Assembly (NCBI GenBank): GCA_036346355.1 | Contig: CM070577.1 | Span: 82,544,509-82,608,508, forward strand | Source: Rhipidocladum racemiflorum | Lineage: Eukaryota; Streptophyta; Magnoliopsida; Poales; Poaceae | DNA length: 64,000 nucleotides | Direction of reading: 5' to 3' | Part shown: piece after piece, positions 22,611 through 33,630 of the stretch | Numbering within the stretch: position 1 is the stretch's first letter | Layout of the letters: the number at the start of each line of letters is the position of its first letter | Position numbers and translations under genes: made by a program | Notes under the pieces: generated by a model | Database searches by the model: none | What the model saw: the letters and a program-made list of their open reading frames with translations, nothing else | Told to the model about the DNA's origin: nothing

Positions 22611-23369
22611 ACAACTACGCCGAGCGTGAGGGAGGCTACGCTGCCGAGTTGTGGCGTATGCTTCAGTTTCTTGGAGGTTTTGAGAGGGCGCTCTACTGAG
22701 GGACTACACTCGTGCAGGCAGGACTGGTCATAGGATGGGACGTCAAGATCACGGTGTACGCCCGGGAGAAGACGAAGTTCAGCCGCACTTTCCACTTCAC
22801 CGCCAGGTGGTCTACCTTTGAGATGGGAATCCAGGAGATGTCGCGTCGAGCGATGCAGCAGATCGCCCGCACTTACTCCAGGGAGCTGGGAGACACATTA
22901 TTCCGTCACCACCCAGGCCGAGACAGCAGAGCTCAGCTGAAGCCGATAGAAGATGAGGATGCTACCGTTACTCACTTAGCCAGATTCGTCGCCGCCCAGG
23001 AGGAGCTGATCGAGGACACAGTTCAGGAGTTGAAGAAGGCTCGCGAGCAGGTTGAGGAAGAGAAGAAGCACTTAGAGAATGCTCGTGAGTATGTCGCCTA
23101 TGCTGCGGAAAAGGGTCGCAGAGCTGGAGACCGCACTGTATGGACAGGGCCCCGATCCAGTGTTGGAGTTGGACGCCCCAGAGCCAAAGGAGGACCCAGA
23201 AGAGGCGCCACCTTCACTCGCGCTGCAGCCACAGCAACAGCCAGATCCAGAGCCAGAGGAGGACGCCGCGTCGTCAACCACAGCTGCAGTTGCAGGGCAT
23301 GGCGATTGTTTCGCGCCTATGCCGCCGCACCCGCCCCAAGGAGGCAGTGGAGGTTTTCTTGTCGAGTGA
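22611..23369 (+). pseudogene. Element A extra reading frame upstream of gag
   Basis: A frame lies between the primer binding site and gag. It opens near 22611 (MKNNYAEREGGYAAELWRML), hits TGA at about 22698, continues with VIGWDVKITVYAREKTKFSR and HFTARWSTFEMGIQEMSRRA, then a long Glu/Lys-rich coiled coil (EELIEDTVQELKKAREQVEE). After a frameshift near 23100 it ends in an acidic Pro/Gln-rich tail (DPEEAPPSLALQ) and a stop at about 23369. The size is roughly 250 residues. I do not recognise the family. Element B lacks nearly all of it through one clean deletion. It is not needed for standard gypsy replication, and its role is unknown. Confidence 0.6.
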
Positions 23370-23631
23370 GCATAGGTTTTGCAGTTGAGACTCCTTCGTC
23401 GAGTCGCATTATAGATAAAGAGTTACCTTAGAGGCGTTGGATTTTTCATTGCTTGTTGAGTGTGCAGTATGTGTTGCAAGGCCCTTAGGCATTGTGAGCA
23501 ACCATACCAAGTTATTATTACTAAATAATAAAGTTGGATTTTTGAGTTACACCTTTTCCCCGCATAAGTTTCCCTACTACTTGTCTATTCTTGTTCCCTC
23601 TCATCTCTGAAACCTTGGAGCAATCGACAGA

Positions 23632-24835
23632 TGGTGAACACCCGCGGAAACCTTGGAGGCAATGGAAGTGGTTCTCGCCCAGCTGGGAACCCCAATGAAG
23701 GAGCACCAGACCCCACCAAAGACCGCCAGTTGACATGCAGAATTTTGGAGCTTTTCTCGCTGCACAGACCCAGTTGATGCACACCATGATGCAGCAGATT
23801 ACTACCCACGCCACTGCTAATCAGAATAATCAAGCCAATCAGGGACAACGCCAGAATTCAAGACTATCAGAGTTCATGAGGACTCATCCGCCCACTTTCT
23901 CTGGGAATGCCAATCCGTTGGAAGCCGATGATTGGTTAAGGTCAATCGAAAGGAAGCTACACATTGCCCAATGCATGGGAAATGAGAAGGTACTCTATGC
24001 TTCTCATCAGTTGGAAGGGACCGCCGCAGAATGGTGGGAGAACTTCTGCGCCACGCGGGAGAATCCTCAGGACATCACTTGGGAGGAGTTTATAGCCGCA
24101 TTTCGTCAGTATCACGTGCCGGAAGGAATTATGAACCTCAAGAAGGAAGAGTTCAGAGCACTAAAGCAAGTTAATCAGCCGGTGGCCGAATACCTAAATA
24201 AGTTCACACAGCTTGCACGCTACGCACCTGAAGACGTAGCGATAGATAAGGCCAGACAGTCTCGCTTCATGAAGGGACTTAACTCAGGACTGCAGGTGGG
24301 ACTGATCACCCACACCTTTCCAGATTTCTAGGAGCTTGTGAACAAGGCGCTCATTCTTGAAGATAAGCGCAAGGAACTGGATGAGAACCGGAAGCGAAGG
24401 ATGCAACAGCAGGGATCGCGTCACGGAGCACAGCAACGCTTGAGGGTTGCGCCAAATCTGTTTTTCAGATTCCAGCCGCAGAATGCAACAAGGACATCAT
24501 CACCAGCATCGAGACCTGTCAATCAGAAGTATCAGGCCCCAGCTCTAGGCAAAAACGCCGCTTCAGGCAATCAACAGGGGACAGTGAGACGCTGCTACAC
24601 ATGCAACGAGCCAGGGCACTTCTCCAATCGTTGCCCTAAGAAGACAGCAGGAGTGACCCCAGTCCGCTTCAATCTGGGATCCACGCCAGCTAGGACGCCT
24701 ACACCCGGAGCAAACCGCGGAACAGCACAGCCAGGAGCCACGCCCCAAACCGTGGTGAGAGGTCGAGTCCACCATGTCACCGCAGAGGCACTCCAGAATG
24801 CCACAGACGTTGTGCTGGGTAAGTTACTTGTCAAC
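23632..24835 (+). pseudogene. Element A gag
   Basis: It starts MVNTRGNLGGNGSGS at 23632. A frameshift near 23705 separates this from the capsid domain: ADDWLRSIERKLHIAQCMGN, TAAEWWENFCATRENPQDIT and FRQYHVPEGIMNLKKEEF, of the Retrotrans_gag type. A TAG (24329-24331) cuts the frame where element B reads Gln. Downstream is the basic linker and a single CCHC knuckle, CYTCNEPGHFSNRC (about 24592), for genomic RNA packaging. Comparison with B's gag at 35719 shows both breaks are specific to A. Confidence 0.9.
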
Positions 24836-27800
24836 TCAGTACCTGCAACAGTTTTGTTTGATTCTGGAGCATCGCATTCATTTATTTCTCAAGGCTTTGC
24901 TACTAAAAATGATTTGGAGATTGCAAGACTCAAATGCATGCTTTTAGTTCAAACCCCTGGTTCCGAACTCCGAACAAAAGTAGGATGTTCTGGGGTGAGA
25001 ATATTAATAGATGGGGTAGAATTCCTAGCGAATCTTATTCTGTTGGAAACCCAGACCCTAGATGTCATTTTGGGAATGGATTGGTTATCCAAGCACAAGG
25101 CCGTATTGGATTGTGGACGAAGGATTATCTCAGTTGAGAGCCCGTGTGGAAGGAAAGTGGAATTTCAAGCTACCACCGTTAGAGATGGATAGTTGATGGT
25201 TAACAACGCAAAGGCGATCAACCTAGAAGATGTCTCAGTGGTGAATGAGTATCCAGATGTGTTTCCTGAAGATCTACCTGGTATGCCGCCAGACAGAGAC
25301 ATAGAGTTTGTGATAGAGCTTGTACCTGGTACATCACCGATACCAAAGAGATCCTATCGGATGTCCACCGAAGAATTGGTAGAGATGAAGAAACAGCTTG
25401 AAGAGTTGATGGAGAAAGGATTCATCAGACCAAGTTCGTCGCCGTGGGGAGTGCCAGTTTTCTTTGTCAAGAAGAAGGACGTGAGTTTCAGGATGTGTAT
25501 TGACCACCGTGCACTCAATTAAGTCACCGTGAAAAACAAGTACCCGCTACCCAGGATCGATGATCTGTTTGATCAGCTGAGAGGAGCCGGAGTTTTCTCC
25601 AAGATTGATCTGAGATCAGGATACCACCAGTTGAAGATCCGATCAGAGGATATTCCAAAGACCGCATTCTCGTCAAGATACGGACATTACGAGTTTACAG
25701 TTATGTCCTTCTGGCCTGATTTAATGCGCCAAATTTATTTCATGAATATGATGAATAAGGTGTTCATGGAGTACTTGGACAAGTTTGTTGTTGTGTTCAT
25801 AGATGATATCTTAGTCTATTCCAAGACAGAGGATGAACATGCAGAGCACTTGAGGCGAGTTTTGGAAAAGCTGAGGGAACAGCAACTCTTCACCAAGTTC
25901 AGCAAGTGTGATTTTTGGAAGGACAAGGTGGAATTCCTTGGACATGTAATGACCGCAGAAGGAGTCGCCGTAGATCCAAGCAAGGTAGAAGCTGTGTTAC
26001 ATTGGGAGCAGCCGAAGACCGTGACCCAGATCCAGAGTTTTCTTGGTATGGCAGGTTACTACCGCTGCTTCATTGAAGGCTTTTCGACAATCGCGAAACC
26101 TCTTACGCAATTGTTGAAAAAGGAGAAGAAGTTTGCATGGACGCCGGAGTGCGAGAAAAGTTTTCAAGAGTTGAAGAAGCGATTGACATCAGCACCGGTG
26201 TTAGTTCTACCGGACGTCAATCAAAGCTTTGATATTTATTGTGACGCATCGCGCCAAGGACTTGGATGTGTGCTGATGCAGAACGGAAAGGTCGTCGCTT
26301 ATGCATCAAGGCAGTTGAGGCCGCATGAGGAGAATTATCCGACGCATGACCTAGAGTTAGCTGCCGTAGTGCATGCTTTGAAGTTGTGGCGTCATTATTT
26401 GATTGGGAACAGATGTGAAGTATATACGGATCATAAGAGTCTTAAGTACATCTTCACCCAATCAGACCTGAACATGAGGCAGAGGAGATGGTTAGAGTTG
26501 ATCAAGGATTACAATGTTGGAATCCATTACCATCCCGGAAAGAACAACGTGGTGGCCGATGCCCTGAGTCAGAAGAGCCATACCGTGAACATGATGATAG
26601 CCATGAGTCAGGAGGAGCTATGCAAGGATTTTCAGAGAATGCAGATTGAAATGGTGCCAGAAGGATTCTTGGCCGCTTTAGAAGTGAAGCCTACCCTGGA
26701 GGATCAGATCCGGGAAGGACAGAAGGATGATGACAAGATCCGCAGGATTAAGTCCAAGATGGATGAAGGCAAGGCAAAAGACTTTAAGCTGGATGAACAA
26801 GGCACGTTATGGATAGAGGATCGAATCTGTGTGCCGAACGAGAAGGAGCTAAAGTAGCTGATCCTAGAAGAAGCCCATGACTCCAAGTATTCAATTCATC
26901 CGGGAAGTGCCAAGATGTACCAAGACTTGAAGGAAAGATTCTGGTGGCCGAGTATGAAGCGTGAAGTTGCCGAGCATGTTGCGCTGTGCGACATATGTCA
27001 GAGAGTCAAGGCAATGCATCAAAGGCCGGCAGGGTTGCTACAGCCGTTGAAGATACCTGAGTAGAAATGGGAGGAAATCGAAATGGACTTCATTACCGGT
27101 TTGCCCAAGACTCAAGGTGGATATGACTCCATATGGGTTATAGTGGACCGCTTGACTAAGGTCGCCCACTTTATTCCAGTAAAGACCACTTACTCGGGAG
27201 ATAAGTTAGCAGAATTGTATATGACCAGGATCGTCTGTTTGCACGGAGTGCCGAAGAAGATTGTATCGGACAGAGGTACCCAGTTTACCTCAATGTTCTG
27301 GAATAAGCTGCATGAAGCTATGGGAACCCGTTTGAATTTCAGTACAGCTTATCATCCGCAGACGGATGGACAGACCGAAAGAGTTAATCAGGTATTGGAG
27401 GATATGTTAAGAGCGTGTGCATTGGCTTATGCTACCTCTTGGGATAAGAGTTTGCCGTACGCAGAGTTCAGCTACAATAATAGCTATCAAGCAAGTTTGC
27501 AAATGTCGCCATTTGAGGCACTATACGGTCGACCTTGTCGAACACCGTTGAACTGGAATGAGACAGGTGAACGCCGTGTCTTTGGACCGGACATACTTCA
27601 AGAAGCCAAAGAACAGATTGCCATGATTCGGGAGAGACTGAAGATAGCACAGTCAAGACAGAAAAGCTACGCCGATAACCGTCGCCGAGACCTGAGTTTT
27701 GAACCAGAAGATTTCGTGTATCTCAGAGTCACACCACTCAAGGGAGTTAAGAGATTCCATGCCAAAGGAAAACTCGCGCCGCGATATGTTGGGCCATTCA

Positions 27801-28126
27801 AGGTTCTCAGTCGCAGAGGGGAAGTTGCGTATCAATTTGAGTTACCGCAGTCGTTGGCAGGAGTACATGACGTGTTCCACGTGTCCCAGCTGAAGAAGTG
27901 TCTTCGAGTACCAGACGAGCAGACACCGCTAGAGTCAATTGAGCTGCAAGAGGATCTGACTTACAAGGAACACCCCGTCAAGATTCTGGACACCATGGAT
28001 CGAGAGACAAGAAACAAGTCAACCCGTTTCTGCAGAGTGCAATGGAGCAATCATGCGGAGAGTGAAGCAACTTGGGAGCGCGAGGAGGAGTTGAGGAAAG
28101 AGTTCCCGAACCTATTCCTTAGTTAG
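24836..28126 (+). pseudogene. Element A pol: protease, RT, RNase H, integrase, chromodomain-like tail
   Basis: The protease active site VLFDSGASHSFIS is intact (about 24855), followed by LDVILGMDWLSKHK. RT has LMEKGFIRPSSSPWG, a local double frameshift at about 25710-25740, and FVVVFIDDILVYSK. RNase H has DIYCDASRQGLGCVLMQNGK and YTDHKSLKYIFTQ. Integrase has the CDICQRVK zinc site, MDFITGLPKTQGG, SDRGTQFTS and PQTDGQTERVNQ, so all three catalytic acids remain. GPF (YVGPFKVL) and a chromodomain-like end (FCRVQWSNHAESEATWERE) follow; this domain steers integration to heterochromatin in chromoviruses. Stops at 25190, 25520, 26855 and 27062 break the polyprotein. Confidence 0.92.
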
Positions 28127-28154
28127 CCCTGAATCTCGGGGACGAGATTCTGTT

Positions 28155-28165
28155 AAGGGGGGAGG
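28155..28165 (+). promoter_or_regulatory. Polypurine tract of element A
   Basis: AAGGGGGGAGG lies two bases before the 3' LTR (TGTAACACCCC at 28168). It is the RNase H-resistant primer for plus-strand DNA. B has the equivalent AAGGGGGGGAGG at 40233-40244. Confidence 0.9.
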
Positions 28166-30179
28166 TTTGTAACACCCCAATTTTTGCTTTTCATGAATTT
28201 AAATGTGATTTGGCACTTTTGTGAATTTTTGGAATTTTCTGGAATTTATTTGGAATTTATTTGAATTTATTCCCTTTTGAAATAATTAAAGAATTTAATT
28301 TTGCAAATAAAAATTTTGTTGGAAATATTTTATTTGAGTCCAAAATGTTCCAAAATATTTTCTAGAATTTTTCTGGAATTTTTCTGAGTGTTTTGATATT
28401 TTTAATGAATTAAATAAATTTCTGGGAATTAATTGGATTATTTAATCGCTGGAAAAACCTAATCGGTTTCACTGTTCATCCGACCGGACCCGAGTCCGAG
28501 TCAGACTCGAGTCCGAGTCAGACTCGAGTCCGACCCGAGCCAGCCGTTCCGGTTGAACCCAGTCGCCAAACCCTAACGCGTGTGACCGTTGGATCGAGAT
28601 CCAACGGCCACAATCGCGCCACATCGCCGAACCCGAGTCCGACCGGACCAGCCAGGTCACCCGAGCCGGACCCGAGCCCAAACCCCAATACCGTTGGATC
28701 TTGATCCAACGGCTCACGTTGAGCCATGTCACCCCAATCCGAATCCAATTCGGATTCCGCCGCCGCAGCCGTGTGCGCCTCGGTTTTCGCGATTTTCACG
28801 AACGCCGAGGGGCCTATTTAATACACCGCCGCCGCCAACGTGTTGCCGACTTCTGTGCGCACCCGTAGCCCTAGACAACGTCGCCTGAGCCGCCGCCGTT
28901 GGCCCGCACGAGCTCGCCGTAGTTGGTTTGGCGTTCCGCCGCAGTTAATCGCCGTTTCTGCCGCCGTCCGCCGTCCGCCGTCCTCCGCCGCCGTTGAGCT
29001 CAGATCCGGAACGGCAAGGACAAGCCGCGTCGGAAGGGACCCTTCACTTCGCCGGAGGAGCCCCGTAGCGCCGTTCGGGTGGTCGTCGTCCCCGTCCCCG
29101 GTGACCGAGCGCCACAAGACGCCATCGCCGACTCTCGAAGCCGCTTCCACACCCGATCCAAATCCAAGGGCCCAGAATCGTCCACGTCACCCCGGTGAGA
29201 TCTCACGTGTTTAATCTCTAGATCTATTTCCAACCGTTGGATCTAGATCCAACGGTTCAGATCGTGCCACGTAGCCAAAGCCACACCGTGCTAGGATCAA
29301 CCTCAGCCGTTAGATCTAGATCGTACGGCTGGCTTTAACCCACATTTTTGCGTTGGATTGGATCTTGACCGTCCGATCAAGATCGAACGGTCCAGATCAG
29401 CCGAGTAGTTTCCTTTTACGTTGAGCTAGATCTGATCTGGGCCGTTGATTTTGATTTTCAAATCAACGGCCGAGATCATGCCACGCGTTTGCAGTTGGGC
29501 CGGCGCGGCCGATCATGCCGCCGCCGACGCCACGCGCGTGACGTCGCTGGGCCCGCGTGTCAGCGGGACAGCCAACCGCACCATGACGTCACCACTGACG
29601 TCACGGTGGGGCCCGCGTGTCAGCTGTCCTCGGCCGAGCCATGCTGACGTCACCGCTGACGTCAGTATGGGTCCCGCGTGTCAGTGACACGAGCGCCGTG
29701 GACCGGGTCCACGGTGGACAAGGCCAAACCGTGCGCCGGGTCCATGGACCCGAGGCGACGTGGCGGCCTGTGATTGGTCCACGTGTCATGCTGACGCAAT
29801 AAATCTTTTTCCGAAAAAGAAATTATTTATTTAATTCGGCTTATTGATTTAAATTTAGATTCAAACTTCAAACGCTTATAACTTTTGCATTTTAACTCCG
29901 ATTTGGGTGATTCAAATTTCTAAATTTGTACAAAATTGAGATCTACCTAATGATGAATTTTATTTAATTTTTGGACCAAAGTTTTTTCTCTGTAATATTA
30001 TTTAATTGATTATTTAAACTTTAAACGCTTGTAACTTTTGTGTTTTAACTCCGATTTTGCCGATTCAAATTCCTAAAAATTCATAAAATTATGCTCTCTC
30101 TGTTTATGGACTTTATTTGGATGTTTGGATAATTTTTGTCTACTGTTTATTTATTTATTGCTATTTGCACTCTTTACGA

Positions 30180-30264
30180 GTAGACGTTGAAGTGCCCGAG
30201 GGCTTCGAAGGTGAAGTATTGACGCAGGAGCCATCTCAAGACCAAGAACAAGTACTCTTTGAAG
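30180..30264 (+). CDS. LTR-encoded conserved small frame, exon 1 (middle LTR copy)
   Basis: This frame reads VDVEVPEGFEGEVLT, then QDQEQVLFE, and stops being conserved exactly at GAAG|GCAAGT, a consensus GC-type 5' splice site. The same peptide is at 32301-32385 and 42230-42314. Over 28 codons the pairwise codon differences are 6-9 synonymous against 2-3 non-synonymous, with all replacements in three adjacent codons. A hydrophobic stretch (LFIYCYLHSL) precedes it in frame from an ATG at 30117. That stretch may be a membrane anchor or simply the pyrimidine tract of an upstream splice acceptor. I do not recognise the product, and the coding status is inferred from conservation. Confidence 0.55.
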
Positions 30265-32300
30265 GCAAGTTGTGCTTTGATCATGTTGATCCCATTTTGA
30301 AATTAATTAGATTTAAATTATTGCATGCTAATTTAAATTAGAAAATGCTTTACTTAATTATGGGAAATTAGAGAAATGCCAAATTGCTCTATGACACCTT
30401 GGTTAATTAAATATGTGCCATGACCCCTTGTCACCTGTAACACCCCAAAATTTTGCTTTTCTTAAATTCATGTGTGATTTGGCACTTTGGTGAATTTTTG
30501 GAATTTTCTGGAATTTATTTGGATTTATTTGGAATTTATTTGAATTTATTCCATTTTGAAATAATTAAAGAATTTAATTTTGCAAATAAAATTTTGTTGG
30601 AAATATTTTATTTGAGTCCCAAATACCCTAAAATATTTTCCAGAATTTTTCTGGAATTTTTCTGAGTCATTTGCTATTTTTAATGAATTAAATGAATTAC
30701 TGGGAATTATTTTAAATATTAAATCGCTGGAAATTCAACTCGGTCGAGCATCGTTCATCCGATCGAAGTCGGAACCCGAGTCGGACTCGAGTCCGACCGA
30801 GCCGCTTGACTCGACCAAACCGGCTCCCAACCCTAATCAATCCCAACCGTTGGATCAAGATCCAACGGCCGAGATCCGCCTGCACGGCTCGAGCCGTATC
30901 CGCCCGGATCCGATCGCGCCGCGGCGATCGTGGGCCGCTGATCGTGCCACGTGGGCGGCTAGCGTCATCGTCTCCGCCGAGTCCGAGCCGGACTCGCCGC
31001 CGCGCCCGCCGTGTAGAACTAGGTTTCCGCCTCGCACGAACGCCGAGGCTATTTAAAGCGTGAGACGTTCTCGAGGTTGCCCTCATCTTTGCGCACCGTT
31101 CTCGAGCCATCTCGCCGAGCCGCCGCCGTTTGCCCGTGACGTGCTCGCCGGAGTTGGAGCCCTGCGGCGGCGGTTGAACGCCGATTCCGCCGTCGTCCGT
31201 CGTCTTCCGCCGAGAAGGAGCCTCAGATCCGGAACCACTGCGTGGCGAGACGCAACCGAAGGAAGGATTCATCTCGCCGAGCGACCGAACGCCGTCGGGC
31301 TCGTCGTCGTTCTCGCCTCCGGTGCCCAAGCCTCGCCGCGCCATCGCCGGACTTCGCGAAGCTCGGTGAACCGCCGATCGGTCGGACGGTTGAGGTGAGT
31401 TCACGTGTCCCCAACCCGATTGGATCTCGACCGTTGGATTAAGATCCAACGGTTCACAATTGCCACGCGTCCGTAGTAGTGTTATTATAGGATTAGATGC
31501 GGACCGTCCGATCTAGATCGAGCGCCCACGATCAACGAGTAGTTTCAACGTGTTAACCCTGGATCTAATCCGCGCCGCTGATTTTCAAACCAACGGCCGT
31601 GATTGCGCCACGTGTCGGGAAGTTGGACCGACGCGGTCGGCCAGACGCTGTGACGCTGGCAGGTACACCGACACGCGGGGCCCGCGTGTCGGCGATCGCG
31701 ACCGTGGACGTCACCCATGACGTCATCGGTGGACCCACTGTCGCCAAGACCGTGGCCGAGCCTCGCCGACGCCGATGACGTCACCCGAGTGGGCCCACAT
31801 GTCGGCCGACACGTGGAGTCGTGGACCGAGTCCACGGTGGACCCGAGCCGAGCGTGGACTACGCCCATGGACCTACCGACGCCACCAACCAATCGAGGCT
31901 GCCACGTGTCCATGATGACGCAATAATTAATTTCCGAAAAGAAAATGATTTATTAATTCGAAATAATGATTTGATTTTGTTTCAAACTTCAAACGCTTAT
32001 AACTTTTATGCTTCAACTCCGATTTGAGTGATTCAAATTTCTAAATTTGTATAAAATTGAGATCTACCTAAATATGAATTTTATTTAATTTTTGGACTAA
32101 AGTTTTTCTCTGTAAAATTATTTAAATGATTATTTAAACTTTAAATAATCATAACTTTTGCGTCTTAACTCCAAATTTGACGATTCCAGTTTCTAAAAAT
32201 CCAGAAAATTATGTTCTCTCTGGTTATGGATTTTATTTGGATGTTTGGACACTTTTTGCCTATTGTTTATTTGTGTATTTGCTATTTGCACGCTTTACGA

Positions 32301-32385
32301 GTAGACGTTGAAGTGCCGGAAGGATTCGAAGGAGAAGTATTGACTCAGGATCCAACTCAAGACCAAGAACAAGTACTTTTTGAAG
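32301..32385 (+). CDS. LTR-encoded conserved small frame, exon 1 (solo LTR copy)
   Basis: The frame reads VDVEVPEGFEGEVLTQDPTQ and then DQEQVLFE, ending at GAAG|GCAAG. Against the middle-LTR copy, six codon differences are synonymous and two replace residues. It opens upstream in frame at an ATG at 32211 with a hydrophobic run. Exon 2 is at 33572-33630, in the phase expected if the intervening 1186 bp are spliced out. Confidence 0.6.
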
Positions 32386-33531
32386 GCAAGTTGTGCTTTG
32401 ACCATGTTGATCCTATTTCGAAATCTATTTTGATTTAAACTATTGCATGCTAGTTCAATTAGAAAGATACTTTGTTTAAACATGGGGATTAGATAAATAC
32501 CAATTTCTTTGTATGACACCTTGATTATCTAAGTATGTGCCATGATCCCTTGTCACCCTAGTTGTGGATTACTAGTTGGACATTATTAAATCGCCAACAT
32601 GGGTTTAGACCGTTTGTAGTACCTCGCTTAGACCTCGCTACGTGCTCATGACATGATTTTGGACAATCAAATGTTAATATTGACTTAATGATATATTGAA
32701 CCTGTTTTGGAAAAGTATCATGTGATGTTGATGGCACGTGGTGCATGGTAATCAAGCTGGGTTTGATAAACGATTTTCGGCCAGGGCATATGGCAAGAGT
32801 AATCAGGTGAGCCAGTTGTGGCATTGGGGATGTTGATTTGGTTCTTCGGGTAGTCTTGCCCTGGTCACCCTAAGGACTTAACCTTGCAAGCCTTTGAACT
32901 GGGTCTAACGTGCAACCACATGTCTGTAATGGGACGGACCTAGTTGATTAAGTTGCTAATAACGCACTGTGGGACCTCAGGAGGTCAACTACACCCTTTG
33001 TGTAAGTTGTGCGGGAGCGCATCGGGCCGAGGCCAGTACCCATCTAACGGTTGATTGGCCTAGACTTCGCCTTAGCGAAGGGAAGGGTTAGTGCGCAATA
33101 ACCGGGAGGACCACTTGTATTGTTAGAGGTTTAGAAAGACTTTGTTACGGGAACTCGCCTTTGTGGTGTTTGACTGTATCTTGTGGGTAAAGTGCATAAC
33201 CTCTGCAGAGTTTAGAATCTATTCGAATAGCCGTGTCCGCGGTATTGGACATCGCTCGGGAATTACAGTCAAGGGTTAGATTTTCTCAGAAATAACTTTG
33301 GTTTGAAAGGTTGGGCTGGACTAATAATGAAGTTGATGGAAATGTGGATTAGGATGGGAAAGATGTTTACCAAACTTCTTGAAAAGTTATTTATGTTTTA
33401 CTTATTTCTACTGCTTTCGAATCTACTTATATTACTTGTCTAAAGCTTTTTACTGCAAATATACCTTGAGTTATTCCTTTGTACCAAGCCATGCATATAG
33501 TATATTAGCTTGCATTCTGTGCATGACTTGC

Positions 33532-33548
33532 TGAGTACCAAGTACTCA
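33532..33548 (+). other. LTR hairpin upstream of the putative 3' splice site (solo LTR)
   Basis: TGAGTACCAAGTACTCA forms a 7-bp stem with a CAA loop. It is preceded by GACTTGC and followed by CCCTTGCC, and a CACCAG lies 23 nt downstream. The identical hairpin is at 34911-34927 and 43466-43482. Versions with changed stem or loop are at 8453-8471, 13825-13840, 20570-20585 and, on the minus strand, 58643-58661. Confidence 0.75.
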
Positions 33549-33571
33549 CCCTTGCCTCAATACAACACCAG

Positions 33572-33630
33572 TTGAAGAGGAGACTACACCAGCTTTGGAG
33601 GAGGAACTCCAAGAGGATCCGTCTACTTAG
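33572..33630 (+). CDS. LTR-encoded conserved small frame, exon 2 (solo LTR copy)
   Basis: After CACCAG the frame reads VEEETTPALEEELQEDPST and ends at TAG 33628-33630. The first codon is completed by the G left over from exon 1. The acidic PALEEELQE core and the stop position recur at 34951-35009 and 43506-43564. A related ending is at 58560-58627 on the minus strand. Confidence 0.6.

Noticed and set aside
28818..29233. Open frames in GC-rich LTR leaders (also near 10727, 21069, 31060 and 40912)
   Set aside because: The peptides change frame between LTR copies and follow CpG-rich, CGCCG-repeat composition; nothing like the silent-change bias seen at 30180 is present.
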